A program made the translations under genes and the position numbers. The notes beneath the pieces were generated by a model that was given only the letters and a program-made list of their open reading frames with translations, was not told the origin of the DNA and searched no databases. Positions 12,701-22,187 of a DNA stretch of 64,000 nt are shown here, in pieces; within the stretch, counting starts at the first letter, position 1; each line of letters starts with the position of its first letter. The stretch is from Apiosordaria backusii (lineage: Eukaryota; Ascomycota; Sordariomycetes; Sordariales; Lasiosphaeriaceae): assembly GCA_030549205.1 (NCBI GenBank), contig JAUKTV010000001.1:3844001-3908000 (forward strand), written 5' to 3'.

Positions 12701-12959
12701 ATGGCGTTGACGAAGTGGGTTGTACCAATGGTGACGCTGGCTACTTGCCCGGGAGAGATGTTGGATGAGGCAAACATTGTGGTGATGGCCTGACTGATTC
12801 CATCGCTCGGGTTGGGTGTGGTGGCGGCCTTGTGCCATGCTATGATGCCCGGGTCTTGGGGTTGTTGGATAGAGAGGGATCGAGAATTACGCCGTCGGTA
12901 TTGGTGCCACCCACATCAACCCCTATTCGGAGTGTTCTGCGGAGGGAGGAGTCTGTCAT
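9788..12959 (-). CDS. Hydantoinase/oxoprolinase fused to S-methyl-thiohydantoin desulfurase-like (DUF917) domain; one frame break
   Basis: Exons: 11959-12959, 11321-11902 and 9788-11260, with GTAAGT introns. The N-terminus has the HyuA-type nucleotide motif RIGVDVGGTNTDGVIL. The body has VVDIGGTTTDVGLLLP and ends with a conserved GGG(S/A) segment. The third exon runs into a second domain (from about residue 620; GTGGGGSPYPHMI, then ALEIGGGNGLQGL) typical of DUF917/S-Me-THD. Exons sum to 3056 nt, one short of a multiple of three. Frame is lost at a GGGG run at 12858-12861 and one extra base restores 1018 aa. The likely role is ATP-dependent opening of a hydantoin-type ring coupled to a second step on a thiohydantoin-like compound, in the cytosol. 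The substrate is not shown by the sequence. Confidence 0.85.
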
Positions 12960-13908
12960 CTTCCAAGATTCGATTGCGCGGTTTTTGGTCTGAAGAGGTT
13001 AGGTTCCGGAGACAATGTGCCTATCCAGAGGAACAAGGACCGAAAGAAACAAGAAAGGGGACGATAAGGATACCTATCAATAAGGATGATTCAAAGGTGT
13101 AGGTACCTATGGTCAAAGATCCAAGTCAGATTATCAGATCATCAGATAAAGCTGCATCGAAATTGGAGGGATCATGACGGCAAGCCAAGCCCGGAAAAGC
13201 CGTTCTCGGAGAATTTACCCCACTCCCGGCCCAGCTGCGGGTGCGGAGAGGTGGATTTGCTGTGTGCTTGCCTTACCGGGGCAGCCCTGTTTGGTTCCAG
13301 GTACAATCACTGGTTAAGACCACTGCAATCATCTCCCGGCACTGAGGCAGATGCTCTGGCGACCCTTGTTGCTTCACCCAGTGCATCTTGGTAGATTTTC
13401 GGTTTTCCTTTTCACGTTGTGCTTGATTTTCCAACACGCCCATGGACATCAGAATGCAACCTGCAGTCAGTGCTATTCCCGGAATAGGGGCATCCCTTAC
13501 GGCACTCCCTCGCCTGCCACCACGTCGAGGCTGCCAGGAACTACCGCCGCAGTCAAATCAAGCATTTTTGGTCAGGGAAGTCAACTTGGAACTCTTCCGC
13601 CAATGACAGTAGGTGTTGATCCATGTCAACCATGTGACAGCGGTTCCCCAGATGAGCCATGCAATCAGGCATCGTATATGTATTAACATCAGATTAGCCG
13701 CGCCCAGCCATGAACCCTACCACTTTTAGATGCAATCTACGACGTCCAACTGCCGATATGTCAGGAGAGGAAGGGAGAAGAAGCATAAAGTCCACTCAAC
13801 CCCCCTTTGTTTCGGGAGCACCGTCAAATAGCGAGCCGAACGTCCACCTTCGAGCCAGCTTGGTCACCAGGTATCGGCATTGCTACAGTGTGCCAGCACA
13901 TAGACACG
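12960..13908. other. Divergent intergenic region
   Basis: An upstream region shared by the leftward hydantoinase fusion and the rightward DUF1996 gene. A 111-aa open frame at 13351-13686 has a hydrophobic start and a few Cys pairs but no splice support or family likeness; I leave it uncalled. A TAGGTACCTA palindrome is at about 13100. Confidence 0.45.
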
Positions 13909-15030
13909 ATGCGGCCCTTCGAGACTCTCCTTCTGGCAGGCCTTGCCTCGGGCTTGACAGTGGTTGAGCACAAACCATTCATGCGCAAGAACATCGACCC
14001 AATTGTCTACCCTGGACAGTACATCTCCCACATGCACTCGTTTTACGGCTCGGATGTTGTGACCAAAGACCTACCTACAACAGCTGAGCTACAGAAAGGC
14101 TGCCCTTCAGGGGAGAATCCCAATGATCTCTCTGTCTACTGTATGTCTGGTCCCCCCACATGCCATCTTCCAGCTCATAGGGGACAAAGACGGGGAAAAG
14201 AAAAACAAAAAAATGTTTGAAAAGCGGTCGTTTGAAAACCCACTGACGGTGACTGGTCCAGGGGCCCCAACACTCTACTATGTAAACGGCAACAACTACA
14301 CCGAGATCTACCCCGCGACGTTTAAGACCTACTACGAGAATATCGATCGTGCCGAGATACCTTTCCCAAGAGACCTCGTCATGGTGGCTGGCAACGCCTC
14401 GGCCAAATCCCAAGCAGACGTCCAAGAGAACCTCAACATGATCACCTGGTGGTGTGATGGCAACGGTCCAGAAGACAGAAACAAACGAGACCGCGCTGCG
14501 CTGCCTCTTTCGACCTGCTCGGCCCATTTGCAGGCTATCCTCCGATTTCCAGATTGTGTCAACCCAAACAAGATTTCCGAGTACACATACGCCGCTGCGC
14601 ACGGCAACAAGTGTCCAGCTGGGATGAAGAGGATGCCTAGTTTGAGATTTTCGATTCGGTACAATACCCGTGGAGCTATTCCTCAGGGGTGGAAGGGAGT
14701 GCCCCCTATCAAGCTGGCTTGTGGCGAGGTTTGCTTCCCCTTTTCTTCTCTTGGATTTCTTGGTCCGGAAAGAACAAGAGCTGGCGCTAATAACTTGCTT
14801 GCTAGATCGGTGTCGGCTATTGCTTTCACGGGGACTTCATCAACGGGTGGTACGACGACGCGGCAACGACGATGTTGCAAGCCAAGGGGCAGGCTTTCAT
14901 GAGGATTGATGGTGCCCATGGGAATGGCAAGACTTATAGCAAGTGCAAGGCCAAGGATCAAGATCCCAACAATGGGACAAGTGACTACCGCAAGAGCTTG
15001 GAGATGATGGCCAAAGCGGGACATTCCTAG
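13909..15030 (+). CDS. Secreted DUF1996-domain protein
   Basis: Three exons (13909-14140, 14262-14728 and 14806-15030) total 924 nt, or 307 aa. The start MRPFETLLLAGLASGLTV looks like a cleavable signal peptide. The mature part has the DUF1996 hallmarks: an early HMHSFYGSDVV block, then APTLYYVNGNNY, ENLNMITWWCDG and a late GYCFHGDFINGWYDD block near the C-terminus. Intron 1 is long for this genome (121 nt) and AAAG-rich near its end. DUF1996 proteins are fungal, usually secreted, of unknown biochemical role, and often expressed during growth on plant material. No WSC or cellulose-binding domain is attached. Confidence 0.88.
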
Positions 15031-15428
15031 ATGGTTAACATCTGTACCTGGATGTTCTACGTATATTGGAATTCTTACAACACGGTTGTAGATGTGATAG
15101 AGACGTGACGAGGCACTGTCGAGGGCCCAATATTGGATGTCAAATGCGTTCCTGAGACGATTTCATTGCCTTAACAAATTGATGAAAGGTAAACCAGGGG
15201 ATGGGTTATGTCTTTTTAACATTGTATCACGCCTTGGTAGGCCACGTTTAGGCCCTCTCACTGCAATAGAACACATGTTGATATCTTTATTATTCATGAA
15301 CCAAATATTCATACGCCTGTTCAGGTCTTATTTATGCGTCAGCTATGTGCTAAAACGTCTTCTAAGGATATTTGAATGCCTGAAGATGAAACCCTCAACC
15401 CCCCATTCTCAAAGCAGAATTCGTCAAC
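15031..15428. other. Convergent intergenic region
   Basis: It lies between the 3' end of the DUF1996 gene and the 3' end of the leftward hypothetical gene. It is AT-rich, as expected for 3' ends. No gene is seen. Confidence 0.5.
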
Positions 15429-15986
15429 TCAATACAACAAGACCGAAGCCAGATCTTCAACCGGCACACACTTAATTTCCAGCCAGCCTATCGACAGGAA
15501 CGTCGGCTCGAAGGTGACCGGGCAAGGCACGCAACCCCGGGTCTTCTTCTCCTTCTCCTTGCCCACATACCCATCCCCAAGCAGCTTCTCAATCTTCTCC
15601 ATCGCCCTCTTCTTCATCTTGTAGTTTACCATAGCCTCACCAGCCTTGCCCAGCTTCCTGTCGGCGAGCTTCTCAGCGTCGGTCATCTCCAAAGCCACAA
15701 CAATGTAGGCCTTGTTGCCCTCGGCCGGGCCAAACCCCCACATGTTCAAGGTGTTAAAACCTTGAACCAGGAGCACATCCCTGGTCTCACCCCCTTGGCG
15801 ACAGTTGAAGTGCCATTTCTTGAATGATTTGCGTTTCTTTGCGCAAATCTCGGTGTCCTCACGCTGGATCTCCTCGAAACACTTCAGCTGGGCGTCGCGG
15901 GTGGCTTGGTCGGCGTACTCGACCACGAACGTGCCGGCTTTCCCCGCGTGCTGGCGCGCCTTGGGAGGGTTGGCGGCGGGAGACAT
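15429..15986 (-). CDS. Hypothetical protein, 185 aa
   Basis: A single open exon without introns. The start MSPAANPPKARQHAGKAGTF is followed by a charged, helix-prone, Lys/Glu-rich sequence with scattered Cys (DTEICAKKRK, FNCRQGGE, GCVPCPVTF). There is no signal peptide or membrane segment. A strong C/T-rich leader lies upstream (16010-16200). I do not recognise the family. Composition, length and the intact frame make it a plausible real gene. Confidence 0.6.
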   Translation of the reverse strand: MSPAANPPKARQHAGKAGTFVVEYADQATRDAQLKCFEEIQREDTEICAKKRKSFKKWHFNCRQGGETRDVLLVQGFNTLNMWGFGPAEGNKAYIVVALEMTDAEKLADRKLGKAGEAMVNYKMKKRAMEKIEKLLGDGYVGKEKEKKTRGCVPCPVTFEPTFLSIGWLEIKCVPVEDLASVLLY

Positions 15987-16880
15987 CTGCGTGCGCGAGT
16001 GGTTAGTTTGTGAATAATCTAGGAACTCTGGGGCTTTCGCTAGCGCTTACCTTTTCTTGGTGAGACGATTGTTGTTGCTGTGGCTTTATTGGTGTTCGTC
16101 GAGAAATTGAGGACTTCTCGGATTATTTTTGTGTTGTTTGGTGGGAGATCAAGAGCTCTGTTGCGAGACCTACTTCCTATTTACCTTCTTCAACCTTTTT
16201 AAGTATCTGCCACTCTGCCTCGCCCACCTATTCACTTTGGACCTAGGGAACTTGGACATCCGACCAACTACAGACCCGCAGGCTCATCCTCAGAGGAGCA
16301 GCTGAATTGCTCCCTATTCACTAATCCGTGGTCATGTGCTTGATAAGGATGATTACTTTCGCAGTCACATACTGGGAATCATGATTTGGAATGTCGTTCA
16401 CATGGGCTTCTTTGGTGAACCTCGTCACTACCTAGTCACATACCATGGACTTTACAGCTCTTTTCTCTCGATACTCTATTTCACACACGTGCTCGATTCC
16501 ATTATTGGCCATTTGTTCATATTTAATAAGTAGTCTTCATGATATCACCTCCTGCACCTTTCCTGTTGTCCTACAGATCCGTAAATAGGGGGTCACTTAA
16601 GGGGTACAGTGCGCCTTCACAGCCCACACGGTCCTCTAGCCCCTTTTCTCTGAGTGGATGACCTCACTGCAAGTGTGCAAGCGAAGTGGATGACCAATCC
16701 TGCAGCGTCTTAGCTAATGCTGCTGCAATGCTCCTCATTGGAGATGCAGCCAATTGCCCAAGGAAGTAGGGAGTAGCCCGATTTACCTGAGGTAGGTGGT
16801 CTGCCTGCCAGTGTCTGATATCAAACTTGAAGCCAGCACGCTCAACTTCTGGCCTTCCTTTCCCTTGACAAGCTGAAAAA
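15987..16880. other. Divergent intergenic region
   Basis: Upstream of the leftward hypothetical gene and of the rightward homocysteine S-methyltransferase. Small open frames only; nothing recognised. Confidence 0.5.
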
Positions 16881-18011
16881 ATGAGAGACGCAATACCGAT
16901 CAAGATCCTCGACGGCGGCCTCGGCACCACGCTCGAAACCAATTATGGCGTCAAGTTCTCCGAAGCCACCCCCTTGTGGTCCTCCCACCTCTTGCTGACA
17001 GACCACGACCGACGAACCTTACTGGACTGCCAGTCATCGTTTGCTGCTGCTGGGGCGGACATCATCACTGCTGCGACATACCAAGTGTCAATTGATGGTT
17101 TCAGGAACACAAAGACGGAGAATTGGTTCGTTTGACTTTTGCTTGCTTGTTTTGTGATCTCGTACAAGACTTCTAATAACAAAGCCACCAGGCCCCACGG
17201 CGTCTCCCTCCCCAACATAAGCCAATTTCTCCAAGACGCCATCCTCATCGCCAGGACGGCCGCCGACGAATCCGGCGCCACCGTCGCCCTCAGCCTGGGA
17301 CCTTACGGGGCAACGATGACCCCTTCCACCGAGTACACCGGCCAGTATGATGTCGATCCTCAGCGTAGCATGGCCGATAAGTTGTTTGATTGGCACAACG
17401 AACGTTTCAGCCTCTATGCCAAGATACCAGGTCTGCTGTTGAATGTGTCTTACATTGCCTTCGAGACTGTCCCACGATTCGACGAGATCCTGGCGATTAG
17501 GCGGCTGCTGGACGGGACGCGGCTGAGTGTTCCGGTCTGGATCAGTGTTCTTTTCCCTGGCGATGATGACAAGATGCCTGATGGGACTAGTATCGAGCAT
17601 GCGGTGGCTGGGATGGTTAGTAAGGAGTTCGGAAGGTTTGCGCCACAGTTTGTAGGGATCAACTGTACTCGGGTTTCGAAGCTTGATCGACTACTTGGAA
17701 AGTTTGCCACTGCTGTTCAAGGGTTGGTGGCGGCTGGAGCTGTGAGCCATTGGCCAGGACTGGTGTTGTATCCCGATGGCACGAGGGAGGGCGAGAAATA
17801 CAATACTGAGACGAAGGAGTGGGAGACATCTGGAGAGGTCTCGGGGAAGGAAAAGGACGAAGGGGTGTCATGGGAACTTGAGCTCGCAAAGGTCGTCAAG
17901 GAAGCGAGCACTTCTGGACATTGGAGTTCGATCGTGGTTGGCGGTTGCTGTAGGACTACACCAGAGAATATTTCCAGCCTTCGCGAGGCTCTTGTAGTAG
18001 ATGAAGAATAG
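16881..18011 (+). CDS. Homocysteine S-methyltransferase
   Basis: Two exons (16881-17125 and 17192-18011) joined by a GTTCGT...CAG intron give 354 aa. The N-terminal KILDGGLGTTLE is the start of the homocysteine-binding TIM barrel. FVGINCTRV and VVGGCCRTTPENI supply the three zinc-ligand cysteines, so the enzyme should be active. The family transfers a methyl group from S-methylmethionine (yeast Mht1) or S-adenosylmethionine (Sam4) to homocysteine, giving methionine in the cytosol; the donor cannot be told from sequence alone. A TTGAC-rich leader precedes the ATG. The gene ends about 400 nt before the structured repeat array. Confidence 0.92.
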
Positions 18012-18409
18012 ATTGATTTGAGCCTGAACACAGGATATCATGGTTCAGAGAGGATGTGGCAACTTGGTGATGATCTCTATGTTCAAGGTCAATGGATCGA
18101 GCCTTCCGCTGCCGGGCAGACCCTCGTCCCAACGATAGCAAGAACACACGCTTCCGTCTCCTTCCGCGTCAGACAGCGGAAACGGCCGGGGACCAGGCCG
18201 CCCAGTCTTCCGTCTTCTGGCACCTTCCGGCACCTTCCGGAGCCTGACAATTCCGGCGCCGTTGCCTGGCCGAGCCCCGGTTTTCCGAGTTGGGCACAGG
18301 AAATCGGCACGCCCGAGGAAATCGGCAAGTGTGCACTGACCGCCCTGGGATGAGTATATATTCTCAGGCCTTCTTCCAATTCTCCCTCTCTTTCTTCTTT
18401 TTCTTCCTT
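18012..18409. other. Spacer before the structured repeat array, with TATA-like box
   Basis: GC-rich sequence with repeats of a TTCCGGCACC-like word near 18210-18245. A TATATATT element at about 18355-18362 lies roughly 50 nt before the first hairpin of the array and could mark its promoter. No open frame of interest. Confidence 0.4.
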
Positions 18410-19230
18410 GTGGCTCTTCTTCCCATAAGAGTTCACCACCCAAGACCATCAGATCAAAATTGCATTGGAAAAGACAGCTTGGTTGCATTTTCACAACCAA
18501 GCTGAAACCACCATGCAGACATTTCTTCAAATCCATTCCTCTTCTTTGTGATTCTCTTCTTCCCATAAGAGTTCACTCCACTTGGTGAGTATTGATCAAA
18601 AATGCATTGAAGTCACAGCTTGGTTGATTTTCCCACAACCGAGCTGTGAATAGCAGTGCAAACATCTCAACTTCGTTCCTCTTTCTTGTTCCCCATCCAG
18701 TCCTTTGTGACTCTTCTTCCCATAAGAGATCACTTCAACTGGTGGGGGTAGATCAATATGCACTGCAGTACGCAGTTTGGTTGCGACTCCCACAACCAAA
18801 CTGTCAGTACCAATGCAGACATGTCAACTAGTTCCTCATCGGTTGGCTCCTCTTCCCATAGGAGTTCATCACAACATCACTCCAAACAGATCAAAGTGCA
18901 TCAAAGTGGGCAGCTCAGTTGATATTTCTACAATTGGGCTGTAAGAAACGACGCAGACATTTTCTACTCCATTCCTCTTCTTGGTGACTTTTCTTCCCAT
19001 AAGAGTTCACCACCAAAGTACACGCATTGAAATGTATTGCAACGAGCGGCTCTGTTGATGTTCCTACGACTGAGCTGTGAAAAACAGTACGGACATTCCT
19101 TTTCTTCATTGTGACTCTTTGTGCCATAAGAAGTTCATGAGCTTGCAAATATCATAGATTGAGAGGCTTTGCAGTCAGTGGCTTAGTCGACATTCCCATA
19201 ACCCAGCTCTTTACATAAACAATGCACCGT
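18410..19230 (+). ncRNA. Tandem array of six structured-RNA units (H/ACA-like), candidate ncRNA cluster
   Basis: Six diverged direct repeats, about 127-157 bp apart. Each has a 5' hairpin: arm CTCTT, loop CTTCCCAT, arm AAGAG (arms start at 18414, 18554, 18711, 18847, 18988 and 19115). Then comes an AGATCA-like single-stranded word, clear in units 1, 3 and 4. Then a larger 3' hairpin whose upper stem is CAGCTTGGTTG/CAACCAAGCTG in unit 1 (18475-18485 with 18494-18504), above an unpaired pocket and a TGCATTG-type lower stem. An ACA follows the lower stem at 18519, 18662, 18819, 18957 and 19093, always 14-15 nt after the upper stem. Stems change on both sides together: unit 3 AGTTTGG with CCAAACT, unit 4 CTCCT with AGGAG. 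Unit 6 is degenerate. Spacing and boxes match H/ACA guide RNA 3' halves; that identity, and the strand, are inference. Confidence 0.55.
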
Positions 19231-20493
19231 TTTGATTTTTGCTATTATATCTCCCGACCAACATTGTGGTCCTCATCTACCACGCGAGACAACCCAGCGT
19301 GGGTGTTGCAACGAGGATTCTTTTGTAGATATCGTTGCGGATTTCAAGGGGCAAGATGAAGAACCTGCTTTCAAGGGGGGAATTCATGCTCACAAAGCAA
19401 AAAACGTAAGGCAGCCGGTGTAATGCCAACAATGCGGTCGAATGTAACAGGCTGGGCTACAGATCGCTGCTTATCTCCAGTGCATCTGCATTGTTGAAGG
19501 CCGGAACGTGGGTTGAGGTACCTTATTGTGATCAAAGAATTGTCATCCATGGAGCGGGGTATTCGTTATCGCTGCTGTGTAACTGTCTCGGCTCAACCGT
19601 CTGCGCAAGGTTCTCTTCAAGCCACGGCTCCCTGTGAGCTTTCGTTGTCTCGGAGTCCGGAAAAAGTGTGCCGTAGTCCCACAGCATGGGCAAAATATGG
19701 AGGGAATTGTAATCTGCTGGAAGCCAAGATATCATCTTGACTCAATCCCCAGTCATTTGCATTGACGCAAACCCAGAAGCATAAGGCTCCACGCGCTGAA
19801 CCTGCACAATCTGAACAGATCTACAACAAATGACAACCTGACTCTGGGCCTGATGAGGACGGGGATCAATGAAAGGTTTTATCTTTGCTACATGATGAAA
19901 CCGTCATCAGCCAACATCGTGAAGAATCAGCAGCATTACAAAAAGCTTCCTTCTCCATTGGGATAAGGTAGCAAACATTCTTTGCTCTCGCTTTAGTGGG
20001 GGTATCCGACCAACTCTGTCTGAGGCGGGCCGGGAACAGGTGCTCTAGGACAGCTTTTACTGTGCCTGGCCATGCTTGGACTGGACGACCCCATCAGCCC
20101 TGCCATTTTTCGGTCGTATGATCAGATCCAGGCGGTCTTGCTGCTTTCTTCCGTATGCCTGGCATTCTTTGTTTCTCGTCCTGTTAAAAGTCCTCAACTA
20201 AATTTCCAATCTCTTCCCTTCAGCCCAACATTCCACTCCTCAATCTTGAGCGACAACCCAACCCATCACATCCACTCTTCGAAAGGAACTTTGCGATCAT
20301 TCTTATTTCTTATCCTCTATTTTTACACACCTCTCATCTTCTGTTCCATTCCATCATTCTTACACTATTCCTATTGCCATTCCTACTGCCTATTACTATC
20401 GCCTATTCATAACGCCATTGCTACCTCGCATTCCTATCTTCTGCCAACCCTCTCACCTAGGACGGCGCGGCGATGCGGCCTTGTTTCAACAAG
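19231..20493. other. Intergenic, no gene recognised
   Basis: No coding signal. 20200-20490 is a long pyrimidine-rich leader-like tract (CATTCC/TATTCC words), probably the promoter and 5' leader of the small candidate gene that follows. Confidence 0.45.
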
Positions 20494-20749
20494 ATGAGAA
20501 CGACCTCCTCTCCGTCGCCACTCTCGTTGCCCCTGGCAGCCTTGCTGCTGGTATGTCCGCTGCAAATTTTGGCCGCTGCCAACGCTGGTATCAAGCTCAC
20601 AGGAGAACGTAGAAGGATTTCCCGACGACGGCTCAACAATGTGGTTCCTTAGCAGATGGTTTCGACGCACCAGTCAAGTACCTTACCGCCAGCACATGCT
20701 GTGGAAATGGGAGGAGGAGGACGAATACAGATGTGGAGGGGAACACGAC
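20494..20749 (+). CDS. Candidate small secreted peptide gene, tentative model
   Basis: The ATG at 20494 opens MRTTSSPSPLSLPLAALLL, a signal-peptide-like start. A GTATGT donor at 20551 and a CACAG acceptor at 20602 define a 52-nt intron. The second exon (20603 to about 20749) reads ENVEGFPDDGSTMWF and ends with CGGEHD and a stop, about 68 aa in all. Downstream (20830-20960) another open stretch has protein-like composition (ECDGLCEKGMSWDS) and may be a further exon that I could not join. No family is recognised. The pyrimidine tract just upstream supports transcription. The model is weak. Confidence 0.33.
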
Positions 20750-21195
20750 TGATGAGGAGAAGAGTAGTAGGAGGGAGTTGGGAGAGCGGTGGTTGCGTTG
20801 GTTGCGTTGATCTTGCAATGGCCAGGTGGCGACGAGTGCGATGGACTGTGCGAGAAGGGGATGAGCTGGGACAGTATTTTGAGAGATTTGGAAGAATTAG
20901 AAGGGCTGAAGCATCCTTGTGCGGCTTTCTACATCGTAGTCTATGTATATGGGAATAGCATCAATCAAGTGTTCATGAAGAGCAAGTTTGTCAAGCGCGT
21001 TGCCATGGAACCTCGTCGGTACCGAGAACAAAGCTGTATGATTCCACTCTGCCTGGGCCGCAGTGTTTGTTGATGGTTAGGAGGCTATGGCAGCTACAGT
21101 TGTCATGAATACCTAGTATGAGGTCCATGAATGCTAGCAATCAAAATAGCGACATTGTCCCCCAAGCAAATATCCGACATGGTGTGGTCAATCCA

Positions 21196-21525
21196 TCATC
21201 TCATCCTGTGCTTCTTCTTCTTCTTCTTCTTGTCTTGCTCCTTTTCCGCGACCTCAGCCTCGTGTTCAGCGAGCAGTAACTTGCTCTCTGCCGCCGCCTG
21301 CTTTGTTGCCTTCTCCCGGGATTCGTCGGACCAGCCTGGGCACTCATCGTCACTGCAGTCTATGCCCAACTGAAAGTCTTCTTCGTCATCGTGGAGATAT
21401 TGCGGCTCGGGGCACCTGCCGCTCTTCTTCTTCTCAGCACACTGGGTCTTGAGGCACCACCAGGGTTCGCCGAAGTCGAGCTTGTGGCAGCCGCACCTGA
21501 AGCGGCTTCGGACGTATTTGCACAT
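21196..21525 (-). CDS. Small Cys-rich charged protein, MCKY type
   Basis: The ATG at 21525 gives 109 aa starting MCKYVRSRFRCGCHKLD; an upstream in-frame ATG at 21660 would add 45 low-complexity Pro/Glu residues. I prefer the shorter form because similar proteins in this window also begin MC(K/V). The first half has eight Cys residues in CxC and spaced pairs (GEPWWCLKTQC and others), suggesting a metal-binding or disulfide fold. The C-terminus is a Lys/Glu-rich tail ending in a poly-Lys run encoded by CTT repeats. No named family is recognised. There is no signal peptide in the short form. Confidence 0.6.
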   Translation of the reverse strand: MCKYVRSRFRCGCHKLDFGEPWWCLKTQCAEKKKSGRCPEPQYLHDDEEDFQLGIDCSDDECPGWSDESREKATKQAAAESKLLLAEHEAEVAEKEQDKKKKKKKHRMR

Positions 21526-22187
21526 TGGCGGCGGCTCGGGCTCGGGCTCGGGCTCTTGGCTGAGCAGGGAAGGGTCGGTTGTCGAGGTTCTTGCGAGATG
21601 CTGGTACAGGGAGAACGATGGTGGGGTGGGTGATGACAGTGGGGGAAACGATCCAGGCAAGATGCCCTGAGGTGGGGAGAACTGGAATGATGGTCTTAAG
21701 ATTGGAAGGAGAATTCACAGGACAGGAGTCAGGTGTCCTTGTGATCCGTGAGAACACAAGCTCTTACTCAGAGTAGCAAACATGGACAGTGGCTCTCTGT
21801 TTTGGGTTGGGGCTTCAGCTCCGTGCCAACTGTCTACCTAGTACCTACCTCACTCAGATCCGTACGGACGGTAGATTGCGCAATCACACGACCACCGAAG
21901 ATGGTCAAATCTGGCGGATATTATCCGACTATCAAAGAGATTCTCGAAACCTGGAAGGCAGGTGCTCACAGTTTCATCGGTCAGGGCCTCCTCCCTGCAT
22001 AGATGGGCTGAGGCCAGACACCTGGTTGGCGGGTGCTTCCACTCAAGCATCCAGTGGGGTGCCCTGTTTGATCTTTGTGTCTAGTCCCCTCACGTGTGAC
22101 GTGGTCAAAAATGCCTAGTAGATTCCGCAAGTCATTTCCAAATCTTTCTCGTCATCTCTTCATCTCTTCCACCTTTCTCTCGCGCGC
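21526..22187. other. Divergent intergenic region
   Basis: A GGCTCGGGCTCGGG tandem repeat at about 21533-21556 encodes the Pro/Glu run of the longer reading of the neighbouring gene. The remainder is promoter-like. No separate gene is seen. Confidence 0.4.

Noticed and set aside
12838..12959. Intron explanation for the frame change in the hydantoinase N-terminus
   Set aside because: The only donor/acceptor pair that fits the phase would remove the conserved GGTNTDGV motif; a single missing base fits better.
13351..13686. 111-aa frame with hydrophobic start ahead of the DUF1996 gene
   Set aside because: No family likeness, no splice sites, and it lies in the expected promoter; the Cys pairs could be chance.
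18548..18733. Reading the CCCATAAG|AG words of the array as 3' splice sites of a host gene
   Set aside because: Matching 5' splice sites are absent in most units (only unit 2 has GGTGAGT), and CATAAG forms part of a conserved hairpin.
18410..19230. CRISPR-like array
   Set aside because: Repeats are diverged, contain internal hairpins with co-varying stems, and lack regular unique spacers; the genome is eukaryotic.
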